From Micromonospora okii (lineage in GTDB: Bacteria; Actinomycetota; Actinomycetes; Mycobacteriales; Micromonosporaceae): a DNA stretch of 52,402 bases. Made by a program: the position numbers and the translations under genes. The notes under the pieces are model-generated. The model was not told where the DNA came from. It saw only the letters and a program-made list of their open reading frames with translations, and searched no databases. Shown piece by piece: positions 26,644 through 33,938 of the stretch. The DNA lies in contig NZ_BBZF01000015.1 in the NCBI RefSeq assembly GCF_020884795.1, positions 497,174 to 549,575 of the forward strand. The letters are read 5' to 3'. Numbering within the stretch: the first letter of the stretch is position 1; each line of letters begins with the position of its first letter.

Positions 26644-27561
26644 ATGACGACCTTCTCCCTCCAGGCCAGGCTCACCGACGCGGCGAGCTGGATGGACCTG
26701 GCCCGCCGGGCCGAGGCCGCCGGCTACGAGACGCTGTCCGCCGCCGACCACCCGGGCGTCTGCGCCAACCCGTTCGTGGCGCTGGCCGCCGCCGCGTCTG
26801 TGACGTCGACCATCGGGCTCGGCTCGTACGTGGTGAACCTCGGCGTCCGCGAGCCGATGCTGGTCGCCGTCGACGTGGCCACCCTCGACGTGGTCTCCGG
26901 CGGGCGCGCCCGCATCGGCGTCGGCGCGGGCCACACCCCGGCCGAGTGGCAGGCGGTCGGCCGGGAACGCCCCGACGTGGCCGGCCGGGTGCGCCGCTTC
27001 CTCGCCGCCGCCGAGGCCGTGCGCGCCCTGCTCGACGGCGAGGAGGTCACCGTCGACTCCCCCGAGCTGGCCATGCGCACCGCCCGGCTGACCGAGCCCC
27101 GGCCGGTGCAGCGGCGCGTCCCGATGACCGTCGGCACCTGCAACTCGACGCTGCTGCGCTGGGCCGGCGCACACGCCGACGTGGTCGGGCTCGCCGGCCT
27201 CGGCCGTACCCTCGCCGACGGCTACCAGCACGAAGCCCGGTGGCGCGTCGACCAGATCGAGGCGCAGCTCGCCCGCGTCGCCGAGGGGGCGGCGGGCCGC
27301 GCCGACCCGCCCGCGCTGGAGGCGCTGGTGCAGACGGTGGTGGTGACCGACGACGCGGAGGCCGCCGCCGCCGAGCAAGCCGCCTGGACCGGCCTCACCG
27401 TCGCCGAACTGCTGGCCACCCCGTTCGTGCTGATCGGCACCGAGGACGAGATCGTCGCGGCGGTCGCGGAACACGAGCGCCGCTGGGGGATCACCCGCTT
27501 CGTGGTACGGGCCGACGCCCTCGACCCGCTCGCCCCGGTCCTCCGCCGCCTCGCGTCCTGA
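26644..27561 (+). CDS. LLM-class (luciferase-like) flavin/F420-dependent oxidoreductase
   Basis: A 305-residue TIM-barrel oxidoreductase of the luciferase-like family. Family features include FSLQARLTDAASWMDLARRAEAAGYETLSAADH at the N-terminus, SYVVNLGVREPMLVAVDVATLDVVSGGRARIGVGAGHTPAEW in the middle, and VLIGTEDEIVAAVAEHERRWGITRFVV near the end. In Micromonosporaceae such enzymes often use coenzyme F420, but the cofactor and substrate are inferred. ATG at 26644 gives MTTFSLQARL; the frame stays open to 26536 with a Gly/Arg-rich, probably non-coding lead. Single gene, convergent with the PIN toxin gene. Confidence 0.87.
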   Translation: MTTFSLQARLTDAASWMDLARRAEAAGYETLSAADHPGVCANPFVALAAAASVTSTIGLGSYVVNLGVREPMLVAVDVATLDVVSGGRARIGVGAGHTPAEWQAVGRERPDVAGRVRRFLAAAEAVRALLDGEEVTVDSPELAMRTARLTEPRPVQRRVPMTVGTCNSTLLRWAGAHADVVGLAGLGRTLADGYQHEARWRVDQIEAQLARVAEGAAGRADPPALEALVQTVVVTDDAEAAAAEQAAWTGLTVAELLATPFVLIGTEDEIVAAVAEHERRWGITRFVVRADALDPLAPVLRRLAS

Positions 27562-27606
27562 ACCGGCTCCGGCCCGCCGGCGTGGTGACGGTGCCTCTCG
27601 GCGGTT

Positions 27607-28155
27607 TCAGAGATGCCTACGCGCCTCGCCCGCGAACCGCGGCACGCCGGTGCGACCGAGCAGCATGAGAAGGCCCGGTACGGTGGTCGGCTCTCTCCGG
27701 TACACAGCAGCCTGCCTGTGGAGCACGTTCAACGTCTGGGCCGGATAGAGGTCGAGTTGATCGAGCAGGAAGTCGTCCGGGTGGACCGCCAGAACGTCGT
27801 ACGGCTTGAGAGCCGGTTCCGGGAAGTCGGCGATGTTGAACGTGACGAGCACCTCCGCGCCCGCCCGGACGGCCGCTGCCAGCACATGTCGATCCTTGGG
27901 GTCGTTGGTCATCCCGTCGATGAGCGACTCGTAGCCGCTCACCATGGCATCCGGGAACGCCCCCCGCATCTGGGCCACGCGGTGGTCGACCCGCTCCTCC
28001 GAGATTCCTCGCTCGACGAGGTTGCGCCGAAGCTCGCTCAGGATTCCCTCGGACCAGAGCGGCCGGTACGCCGCCACTTCGGCAAGCCGCAGCAGGGTGT
28101 CGCACAGATGCGCCGGGTAGAGCACGCAGGTGTCGAGAAAGGCCGGAAACGCCAC
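27607..28155 (-). CDS. PIN-domain ribonuclease, toxin of a toxin-antitoxin pair
   Basis: A 182-residue PIN protein (PF13470-like). The acidic metal-binding residues are visible: Asp8 in FLDTCVLYP, Glu41 in ILSELRRN, Asp88 in NDPKDRHVLAAAV and Asp110 in TFNIADFP. Such proteins cleave RNA and are held in check by the neighbouring antitoxin. GTG at 28155 has GAGGG 8 nt upstream and lies 11 bp after the stop of the HTH gene, so the two form an operon. About 40 residues beyond the core PIN domain (QTLNVLHRQAAVYRREP onward) are characteristic of this subfamily. Base composition is visibly less GC-rich than the neighbours, suggesting acquisition by transfer. Confidence 0.87.
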   Translation of the reverse strand: MAFPAFLDTCVLYPAHLCDTLLRLAEVAAYRPLWSEGILSELRRNLVERGISEERVDHRVAQMRGAFPDAMVSGYESLIDGMTNDPKDRHVLAAAVRAGAEVLVTFNIADFPEPALKPYDVLAVHPDDFLLDQLDLYPAQTLNVLHRQAAVYRREPTTVPGLLMLLGRTGVPRFAGEARRHL

Positions 28156-28166
28156 TCAGGCCGCCC

Positions 28167-28637
28167 TCATCTCGTGCTTCGAGGAGTGGACGTGATGTCG
28201 TACAGCCCGTCTTCCTCGGCTTCCGCCGTCATTCGGTCGAGCGTCTGCCTCCGTTCCCGGCGAACGCGCTCCTGGTAGTCGAGGATGTCCCGCAACATGA
28301 CTCGGCGGTGGCGTCCTCGCATAGTGTGGGGTATCTCGCCGTCGGAGAGCAGCCGTACCAGGGTTGGCCGGGAGATGTTGAGCAGGTCCGCCGCCTCCTG
28401 GGTCGTCAGCATCGTGTTGTGCGGCGCAATGGAGATCGCAAGCCCCTCGGAGAGGGCTGTCACCACGTCCCGCAGCACTCCGTACAGCTCGTCCGGAATC
28501 TCGATCTCGCAGCCATCTGGACCCACAAGCCGAGCCCGTGCGCGGTTCCCCGCGCTTCGCAGCTCATGCACGAATCGAGCCAGGCCAGCGGGGTCTTCCG
28601 GAGGTAGGACCGTGCGTTCCTGCAGGACTCTGGTCAT
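28167..28637 (-). CDS. HTH (excisionase-type) DNA-binding protein, probable antitoxin of the PIN toxin
   Basis: A 156-residue protein with an excisionase-like winged helix at residues ~76-123 (MLTTQEAADLLNISRPTLVRLLSDGEIPHTMRGRHRRV). An N-terminal ~70-residue region containing EIEIPDELYGVLRDVVTALSEG may contact the toxin. Its position immediately before the PIN gene and co-orientation support an antitoxin/autorepressor role; this is not the usual small VapB type. TACGCT lies 6 nt before the ATG, so the transcript is likely leaderless. The -10 sits inside the near-palindrome AGCGATACGCT, a possible self-operator. Excisionase alone is an alternative, but no integrase is nearby. Confidence 0.8.
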   Translation of the reverse strand: MTRVLQERTVLPPEDPAGLARFVHELRSAGNRARARLVGPDGCEIEIPDELYGVLRDVVTALSEGLAISIAPHNTMLTTQEAADLLNISRPTLVRLLSDGEIPHTMRGRHRRVMLRDILDYQERVRRERRQTLDRMTAEAEEDGLYDITSTPRSTR

Positions 28638-28643
28638 AGCCCA

Positions 28644-28670
28644 AGCGTATCGCTAATCGAAAAATCCGCA
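28644..28670 (-). promoter_or_regulatory. Promoter of the PIN toxin-antitoxin operon
   Basis: On the minus strand TTGCGG (-35-like) is followed after about 16 nt by TACGCT (-10-like, 28644-28649), which ends 6 nt before the ATG. The AT-rich spacer (ATTTTTCGATTAGCG) stands out from its surroundings. Confidence 0.45.
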
Positions 28671-28791
28671 ACGGCATCGCGGCGAATGGGCGCTCAGGAA
28701 GCCTGGAAACCGCCCGCACGTCGAGGTGGTCGGCCTGCGTGACTGAGCGTCACGGCAGTGCCGGTTCGCCGAGCCAGAGTCACGACCTGCT

Positions 28792-29022
28792 CTACCCCTG
28801 CGGCAACTCCTCGGCGACGAAGACGCCCACACCGTGCACGCCCTCCACCCAGCCCTGCATCTGCAACACGAGGATCGCCTGACGCACGACGGTCTGCGAC
28901 ACGCCGTGTTCCTCCTTGAGCTGCGCGGTTGACGGCAGCTTCTCCCCCGGCGCCAACTCGCCCGACTCGATCCGCTCGCGGAGGTAGTCGGCCAGCTGCG
29001 CCCACTTCGCTTTGGCGGGCAT
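28792..29022 (-). CDS. Stand-alone GntR-type winged-helix protein (76 aa)
   Basis: A small DNA-binding protein consisting only of the GntR winged-helix domain: WAQLADYLRERIESGELAPGEKLPS, then QLKEEHGVSQTVVRQAILVLQMQGWVEGVHGVGVFV. The usual C-terminal effector domain is absent, so it is either a constitutive regulator or one governed by level. ATG at 29022 has GGGAG 5 nt upstream; an upstream start at 29070 is possible. Many Micromonosporaceae carry such HTH-only GntR proteins, often beside a small protein like the one at 29400. A 20-bp palindrome lies about 80 bp upstream. Confidence 0.85.
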   Translation of the reverse strand: MPAKAKWAQLADYLRERIESGELAPGEKLPSTAQLKEEHGVSQTVVRQAILVLQMQGWVEGVHGVGVFVAEELPQG

Positions 29023-29027
29023 CCACA

Positions 29028-29149
29028 CTCCCAGGTCTGCACCGCCATTCGACCATGGATTACCACCCACAACAAGTAAGGCGAAGCTCCTCCCTTGCTT
29101 TGCACAACATGGTGTGCAAGGCTTTCGATGACCAGCTCCCAGGTCTGCA
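29028..29149. repeat. Two 14-bp direct repeats flanking the GntR upstream palindrome
   Basis: CTCCCAGGTCTGCA occurs at 29028-29041, overlapping the GntR ribosome-binding site on the other strand, and again at 29136-29149, 108 bp apart in the same orientation. This could be a binding site pair or a relic of a duplicated 5' region. The remaining ~250 bp to 29399 contain no convincing gene. Confidence 0.55.
29100..29119. promoter_or_regulatory. 20-bp near-perfect palindrome, candidate operator
   Basis: TTGCACA and TGTGCAA flank ACATGG, and 18 of 20 positions are symmetric when the full 20 bp is compared with its complement. It lies between the GntR-type gene (minus) and the gene at 29400 (plus), a natural place for an autoregulatory operator. 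Confidence 0.5.
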
Positions 29150-29399
29150 AACCCGGAGTTGGTCGCCTGTAGTACCGCCCGGCCGGCCGCCTCCCCCGTG
29201 GTCGGCCGGGTGCCCTCTGCCCGCCGCCACCGACGCTGGCGGGCTGCGTGAACAGGCCCGGGGCGGGTGCCGGGCTCCGGTCAACCTGCGCGCACGACCG
29301 CCCCCGCCCGCCTCGGTGCCGCGTCCGACCAGAGGAGGCGACGCACGTGCGATCAGTGAGCCGCGAGCCGTCGGGGCGCGTACCCGATGGGCGGTCTTC

Positions 29400-29891
29400 A
29401 TGAGGTGGCCGCGACGGGACGCGGAGCCGGTGCCGCTCGCACCCCGCCACCGGCGGACCTGGACGGGGGCGGCGCTGGTGCTCGTGCGGGCTGCGCTGGG
29501 CCGACTGCCCCGACCGGCGCGCGGCGGTGCCCACCGAACCGCCCACACCACCGCCGGACAGTCGGGCAGGGCGCTTCGTCCCGGCCCAGGTCCGCCGCGC
29601 CAACGGCGGCCGGTGGTGAGCGGCGCGCACCTGCCGCTGCGCCCGCTCTGGCTCTGCCGGGCGTGCGCCGCGCCCTGGCCGTGCGCGACGGCGCGGCTCA
29701 CCCTGCTGCGCGAGTACGCCGATGCCCGGGTGACGTTGCTGATCTACCTGGCCACGCTGCTGCACGAGGCGGCCGACGAACTGTACACCCTGAACCCGCA
29801 CGACGGGCCCACACCGGAACAGCTCTTCACCCGCTTCATCGGCTGGGCGAGGCCCCGCCGCACCGGAACGTGCACAGATCAAACGGAATGA
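29400..29891 (+). CDS. Unassigned protein with a C-x2-C-x5-C motif
   Basis: A 163-residue protein. The N-terminal half is Arg/Pro/Ala-rich and poorly defined. The C-terminal ~95 residues look like a real domain: HLPLRPLWLCRACAAPWPCATARLTLLREYADARVTLLIYLATLLHEAADELYTLNPH, with three cysteines (C-x2-C-x5-C) that could bind zinc, followed by PEQLFTRFIGWA. Similar small proteins are common in Micromonosporaceae, sometimes labelled flavin reductase without evidence. ATG at 29400 lacks a clear ribosome site; GTG at 29613 just before SGAHLPLRP is a plausible shorter start. Its stop lies within the first bases of the 129-bp duplication, so the C-terminal tail may have been altered by that junction. 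Confidence 0.6.
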   Translation: MRWPRRDAEPVPLAPRHRRTWTGAALVLVRAALGRLPRPARGGAHRTAHTTAGQSGRALRPGPGPPRQRRPVVSGAHLPLRPLWLCRACAAPWPCATARLTLLREYADARVTLLIYLATLLHEAADELYTLNPHDGPTPEQLFTRFIGWARPRRTGTCTDQTE

Positions 29892-30140
29892 CGACTCCGG
29901 CGCCATGCGTGGGGTCGAGGACGGGGAATCGTTCGCCATCGCTCGCGGCGGCACGCCGATCGGCCGCCTGATCCCGGTCAGGCGGCACGCGTTCGTGCCC
30001 CGAGCCGAGGTACGGAATGACGACTCCGGCGCCATGCGTGGGGTCGAGGACGGGGAATCGTTCGCCATCGCTCGCGGCGGCACGCCGATCGGCCGCCTGA
30101 TCCCGGTCAGGCGGCACGCGTTCGTGCCCCGAGCCGAGGT
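29883..30140. repeat. Perfect 129-bp tandem duplication
   Basis: Bases 29883-30011 and 30012-30140 are identical over all 129 positions (43 codons, in frame). The unit covers the core of a Phd/YefM-type antitoxin. Perfect identity implies a recent event or ongoing recombination. Confidence 0.97.
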
Positions 30141-30264
30141 GATGGCGGCCTTCGCCACCGCAGCCGTGCTGGACCACTCGCGGTTCCGAAGCGACCTCGA
30201 CATCGACGTCGAGCAGACTCTTGAAGCCCTGCACTTGGAGGCGGGTCAGTATGGTCAGACCTGA
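29884..30264 (+). pseudogene. Phd/YefM-like antitoxin with duplicated core and missing start
   Basis: The translated unit RNDDSGAMRGVEDGESFAIARGGTPIGRLIP matches the antitoxin pattern RNDsg..R.VEaGEsf.ItrnG.PiarLiPv, followed by RRHAFVPRAEV and, after the second copy, MAAFATAAVLDHSRFRSDLDIDVEQTLEALHLEAG. The core appears twice because of the 129-bp duplication. Upstream the frame is open back to a TGA at 29791 with no ATG, GTG or TTG before the internal ATG at 29905, so the normal first ~10 codons appear lost. A 119-residue product from 29905 is formally possible but has no ribosome site. The cognate toxin seems deleted. Probably a relic. Confidence 0.65.
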
Positions 30265-30268
30265 CGGC
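30251..30268 (+). pseudogene. Possible six-codon remnant of a PIN toxin gene
   Basis: ATG at 30251 overlaps the antitoxin 3' end by 14 bp and reads MVRPDG, the opening of many VapC-type toxins whose next residues would be LLDTSVFIA. Here the frame continues as unrelated YWPTCAQRA, so the toxin body appears deleted at about 30268. The assignment rests on six codons plus position. Confidence 0.35.
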
Positions 30269-30363
30269 TACTGGCCTACCTGCGCCCAGCGGGCGGCGTC
30301 AGCCGAGCGCTCCTTCATCCCGCTCACCGCGTACGGGACGGCGACGTACCCGAAGATGGAGGC

Positions 30364-31263
30364 ATGCGGATTCTCATGGCCGGCGCGTCCGGCTTCCTGG
30401 GCACCCGGCTGGCCGACCGCCTGGCCGCCGACGGGCACCAGGTCACCCGGCTGGTCCGGCGGCCGGCGCGTACCCCCGACGAGCGGCGGTGGAATCCGGC
30501 CGGCGCGCAGCTCGACCCCGCCGTGGTCGCCGAGGCGGACGCCGTGGTCAACCTGGCCGGCGCGGGCGTCGGCGACAAGCGGTGGGACGAGCGGTACAAG
30601 CGGCTGATCAGGTCGAGCCGCGTCGACAGCTCCACCACCCTGGCCGTCACGATCGCCGGGCTGCCGGCCGCCGACCGGCCGGCGGTCCTGCTGAACTCCT
30701 CGGCCGTCGGCTGGTACGGCAACACCGGCGACCGGGTGGTCGAGGAGGACGCCCCGGCGGGCGAGGGCTTCCTCGCCGACGTCTGCCGGGTCTGGGAGGC
30801 GGCCACCCGACCGGCCGAGGACGCGGGCGTACGGGTGGTCCGGCTGCGCACCGGGCTGCCGCTGCACCGCGACGGCGGGCTGCTCAAGCCGCAGCTCCTG
30901 CCGTTCAAGCTGGGCGTCGCCGGGCGGCTGGGCAGCGGCCGGCAGTGGCTGCCGTGGATCTCGATGGCCGACTGGCTGCGGGCGGTGCGGTTCCTGCTGG
31001 ACCGCGACGACGTGGCCGGCCCGGTCAACGTGGTCGGCCCGGCCCCGGTCACCAACGCCGAGTTCACCAGGGAACTGGCCCGTCAACTGCACCGCCCGGC
31101 GGTGCTGCCGATCCCGGCGCTGGCCCTGAAGGTGGCGCTCGGCGGCTTCGCCCAGGAGGCGTTGACCAGCGCCCGGGTCCTGCCCGCCGTCCTGCGTCGG
31201 GCCGGCTTCGACTACCACCACCCCGACCTTCCCGGCGCCCTGCACGCGGCGCTGCACGACTGA
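30364..31263 (+). CDS. TIGR01777-family epimerase/reductase (extended SDR)
   Basis: A 299-residue NAD(P)-binding protein of the YfcH/SulA-like family. Rossmann motif GASGFLGTRLADRL is at residues 7-20, SSAVGWYGNTGD in the middle holds the Tyr of the SDR active site, and the C-terminal ~50 residues (PIPALALKVALGGFAQEALTSARVLPAVLRRAGFDYHHPDL) match DUF1731. Substrate unknown. GGAGG abuts the ATG at 30364. In M. tuberculosis its equivalent Rv2216 lies between dlaT and lipB, as it does here apart from the inserted genes, so a link to lipoate-dependent metabolism is possible but unproven. Confidence 0.88.
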   Translation: MRILMAGASGFLGTRLADRLAADGHQVTRLVRRPARTPDERRWNPAGAQLDPAVVAEADAVVNLAGAGVGDKRWDERYKRLIRSSRVDSSTTLAVTIAGLPAADRPAVLLNSSAVGWYGNTGDRVVEEDAPAGEGFLADVCRVWEAATRPAEDAGVRVVRLRTGLPLHRDGGLLKPQLLPFKLGVAGRLGSGRQWLPWISMADWLRAVRFLLDRDDVAGPVNVVGPAPVTNAEFTRELARQLHRPAVLPIPALALKVALGGFAQEALTSARVLPAVLRRAGFDYHHPDLPGALHAALHD

Positions 31264-31275
31264 GCGCGAGGCTGT

Positions 31276-31329
31276 GATTGCCGGGGCCCCTTGCCATGCG
31301 GAATGCGTTGACAGGGTGCCCCTCCTTAC
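31276..31329. repeat. 54-bp dispersed repeat, copy B (diverged)
   Basis: Aligns without gaps to the other three copies, most clearly at positions 27-54 (GAATGCGTTGACAGGGTGCCCCTCCTTAC in two parts: GAATGCGTTGACAGG and GTGCCCCTCCTTAC). It lies 13 bp after the epimerase stop and upstream of a co-directional gene. Confidence 0.7.
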
Positions 31330-31369
31330 CCCGGGCTCGTGTCTGACCGGCGTGTCCAGACACGGTTGG

Positions 31370-31375
31370 TAACGT
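31370..31375 (+). promoter_or_regulatory. -10-like hexamer TAACGT, leaderless start of the membrane protein gene
   Basis: TAACGT ends 7 nt before the GTG at 31383, with no Shine-Dalgarno between. Confidence 0.45.
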
Positions 31376-31382
31376 CCGCTCC

Positions 31383-33221
31383 GTGCCGTCCTCCCCGTCC
31401 CCGTCCCCGGCCGCTGAACCGACGCCCGCCCCCGTCGCCGACGCCCCCGCCGCCCGCCGTGACCGCCGCGCCGACCTGACCGTCGTCCTGGTCGCGCTCG
31501 CGCTGGCGGTCTGGGTGACCAGCGGGCTCTGGCGGGACCCGAACCAGCGGGCGATCACCGCGAACTCCAGCGACCAGGCGCTGTTCGAGTGGCTGCTCGC
31601 CTTCGGCGGGCACGCGCTCACCCACGGGGAGAACCCGCTCTTCACCCACCTGCTCAACGTCCCCGACGGGGTGAACCTCGCGGTCAACACCTCGATCACC
31701 GTGTACGCGGCGGTCTTCGCCCCGCTGACGTACCTGATCGGGCCGCCGGCCACGTTCCTGGTGATCCTCACCCTGAACCTGGCCGCCACGGCGGTGGCCT
31801 GGTACCTGCTGCTCTCCCGGCACCTCGTGCGCAGCCGGCTCGCGGCGGCGCTCGGCGCGCTCTTCGTCGCGTACTCCCCCGGCATGGTGTCGCACGCCAA
31901 CGCCCACCTGAACTGGACCGCCGGCTGGCTGGTGCCGCTGCTGGTCTGGCGGGTCTTCGCGCTGCGCCGCCCCGAGCACCGGCTGCGCAACGGGATCGTG
32001 CTCGGCGTCGCCGTCGCGGTGGCCTTCTCCATCGCCGCCGAGGGGCTGTTCTTCACCGCCCTCGCGCTCGGCGTCTTCCTGCCCGTCTGGGCGCTGCACC
32101 CCAGCCGGCGGGCGCAGGCCCGCGCCGCGCTGCCCGGCTTCCTCGGCGGGCTGGGCGTCACCGCGCTGACCGCCGGGCTGCTGCTGGCGTACCCGCTGTG
32201 GCTGCACTTCGCGGGGCCGCAGCGGTTCCACGGCACCGGCTTCGACCCGGTCATCCACGCCGAGGACATCGCCGCGTACGGGGCGTACCCGAGGCGCTCC
32301 CTGGCCGGCGAGGCGGGCCTGGGCACCTCGCTCGCGCCGAACCCGACGGAGGAGAACTCCTTCTTCGGGGTGCCGCTGCTGCTGCTCGCCGTGACCTGCT
32401 TCGCCTTCCTCTGGTCGCGGGACCGGGCCCGCCGGGCCACCGTGGCGGCGCTCGGCGTCACCGGCGTGGTCTTCGCGGTGCTCTCCTGGGGGCCCCGGGC
32501 GAAGTGGAACGGCGCGCACACCGACGCGCCGCTGCCGTTCCTGCTGCTCGACGGCCTGCCCGTGGTCAACGCCGCCCTGCCGTCCCGGCTGGCCCTCGTG
32601 GTCGCCCCGGTGATCGGGCTGCTGCTGGCGTACGCCGTCGACCGGCTGCGGGCCGACCCGCCGCGCCACCGCGCCGCGTCCGCCGCGTGGGTCCTCGGCT
32701 TCGCGGCGGCGCTGCTGCCGCTGCTGCCCACCCCGCTGCTGACCAGCGTCCGCGAGCCGGTGCCGGCGTTCATCACCGCCGGCACCTGGAAGGAGTACGT
32801 CTCCCCGGGCGGGGTGCTCACCCCGCTGCCGCTGACCCTCGACGTGACCCCGGACGGGCAGCGCTGGCAGGCGTACGCGCTCGCCCACCGGCAGGGCGAG
32901 TTCCGCCTCCCCGCCGGGTTCTTCCTCGGCCCGGGCGGCCCGGACGGCCGGGGCCGGATCGGTCCGGTCCCGCGCACCTTCGACACGCTCATGGACCAGG
33001 CCGGCCGGACCGGGCTCGTGCCGATCATCACCGAGGGCAGCATCCGGCTCTCCCTGGCCGACCTGCGGTACTGGGGCGTCGAGGTGGTCGTCCTCGCCGA
33101 CCGGGTGCACGGGGCCAAGTACCCGCTCGACGCCGACGCGCTGCTCCGCACCGCCACGGCCCTGCTCGGCCCCCCGCAGCGGGTGGACGACGTGTGGCTG
33201 TGGAGGGTGCCCCCGGCCTGA
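31383..33221 (+). CDS. Large polytopic membrane protein, possible GT-C glycosyltransferase
   Basis: A 612-residue protein. After a Pro/Ala-rich cytoplasmic lead (~30 residues) there are about ten to twelve hydrophobic segments to residue ~465, then a ~145-residue soluble domain (FITAGTWKEYVSPGGVLTPLPLTLD ... LRYWGVEVVVLADRVHGAKYPLD). The first extracytoplasmic loop (SDQALFEWLLAFGGHALTHGENPLF) and topology resemble GT-C transferases that use polyprenyl-phosphate sugars. No conserved catalytic signature is certain, so function stays open. Separated from the epimerase by repeat copy B, followed by lipB. Leaderless promoter likely. Confidence 0.75.
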   Translation: MPSSPSPSPAAEPTPAPVADAPAARRDRRADLTVVLVALALAVWVTSGLWRDPNQRAITANSSDQALFEWLLAFGGHALTHGENPLFTHLLNVPDGVNLAVNTSITVYAAVFAPLTYLIGPPATFLVILTLNLAATAVAWYLLLSRHLVRSRLAAALGALFVAYSPGMVSHANAHLNWTAGWLVPLLVWRVFALRRPEHRLRNGIVLGVAVAVAFSIAAEGLFFTALALGVFLPVWALHPSRRAQARAALPGFLGGLGVTALTAGLLLAYPLWLHFAGPQRFHGTGFDPVIHAEDIAAYGAYPRRSLAGEAGLGTSLAPNPTEENSFFGVPLLLLAVTCFAFLWSRDRARRATVAALGVTGVVFAVLSWGPRAKWNGAHTDAPLPFLLLDGLPVVNAALPSRLALVVAPVIGLLLAYAVDRLRADPPRHRAASAAWVLGFAAALLPLLPTPLLTSVREPVPAFITAGTWKEYVSPGGVLTPLPLTLDVTPDGQRWQAYALAHRQGEFRLPAGFFLGPGGPDGRGRIGPVPRTFDTLMDQAGRTGLVPIITEGSIRLSLADLRYWGVEVVVLADRVHGAKYPLDADALLRTATALLGPPQRVDDVWLWRVPPA

Positions 33222-33274
33222 CGCGACGCGCCACGGTGAGCCGGCTCACCGCAGGTGACCGGCGGGTACAGGAC

Positions 33275-33280
33275 TACGCT
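33275..33280 (+). promoter_or_regulatory. -10-like hexamer TACGCT, leaderless start of lipB
   Basis: TACGCT ends 7 nt before the GTG at 33288, supporting this start over GTG at 33282 or 33255. Confidence 0.5.
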
Positions 33281-33287
33281 GGTGGGC

Positions 33288-33929
33288 GTGACCGCGACGA
33301 TTCCGGGGCTGACCGCCGTACGTGCAGGGGTGCTCGACTACCAGGCCGCGTGGGACGAGCAGCGGCGGCTGCACGAGGCGGTGGTGGCCGGCGAGCGCGG
33401 GGACACCGTGCTGCTGCTGGAGCATCCGAGCGTCTACACCGCCGGCAAGCGCACCGAGCCGTGGGACCGGCCGATGGACGGCACCCCCGTCGTCGACGTC
33501 GACCGGGGCGGCAAGATCACCTGGCACGGCCCCGGGCAGCTCGTCGGGTACCCGATCGTGAAGCTGCCCGACCCGGTCGACGTGGTGGCGTACGTGCGGC
33601 GCACCGAGCAACTGCTGATCGACGTCTGCGCCGAGTTCGGGCTGGCAGCCGGCCGGGTCGAGGGGCGCAGCGGGGTCTGGGTGCCCGAGGACGACCGGGG
33701 CCCGGCCCGCAAGGTCGCCGCCATCGGCATCCGGGTCGCCCGGGGGGTCACCCTGCACGGCTTCTCGATCAACTGCGACTGCGACCTGGCGTACTTCGAC
33801 CGGATCGTGCCCTGCGGCATCCGCGACGCGGGGGTCACCTCGCTGACGGCCGAGCTGGGCCGCCCGGTCACGGTCGCCGACGTGCTCCCGGTGGTCGAGC
33901 GCCACCTCCCCACCCTGACCACGCTCTAG
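33288..33929 (+). CDS. lipB: Octanoyl-[ACP]:protein N-octanoyltransferase (LipB)
   Basis: A 213-residue enzyme that moves octanoate from acyl carrier protein to the lipoyl-domain lysine, the first step of lipoyl cofactor assembly. Family motifs: [32 protein letters not shown] (residues 74-90), RKVAAIGI with Lys142, and the nucleophile Cys176 in VPCGI. GTG at 33288 gives [14 protein letters not shown]. lipA lies 2.6 kb downstream, separated by a VOC gene and the antisense aspS; target proteins include SucB in this window. Its TAG stop forms the first bases of the -10 motif of the next gene. Confidence 0.95.
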   Translation: MTATIPGLTAVRAGVLDYQAAWDEQRRLHEAVVAGERGDTVLLLEHPSVYTAGKRTEPWDRPMDGTPVVDVDRGGKITWHGPGQLVGYPIVKLPDPVDVVAYVRRTEQLLIDVCAEFGLAAGRVEGRSGVWVPEDDRGPARKVAAIGIRVARGVTLHGFSINCDCDLAYFDRIVPCGIRDAGVTSLTAELGRPVTVADVLPVVERHLPTLTTL

Positions 33930-33932
33930 GCT
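33927..33932 (+). promoter_or_regulatory. -10-like hexamer TAGGCT, overlapping the lipB stop
   Basis: TAGGCT begins with the lipB stop codon and ends 6 nt before the GTG of the VOC gene at 33939, another leaderless arrangement. Confidence 0.45.
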
Positions 33933-33938
33933 CGGCGG

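Noticed and set aside
29060..29701. Minus-strand 213-codon frame between the GntR-type gene and the duplication
   Set aside because: Arg/Gly/Pro-rich throughout, opposite the better-supported Cys-motif gene, with no ribosome site.
30221..30607. Plus-strand 128-codon frame running into the epimerase gene
   Set aside because: Its second half is an out-of-frame reading of the epimerase; only the MVRPDG start is potentially meaningful.
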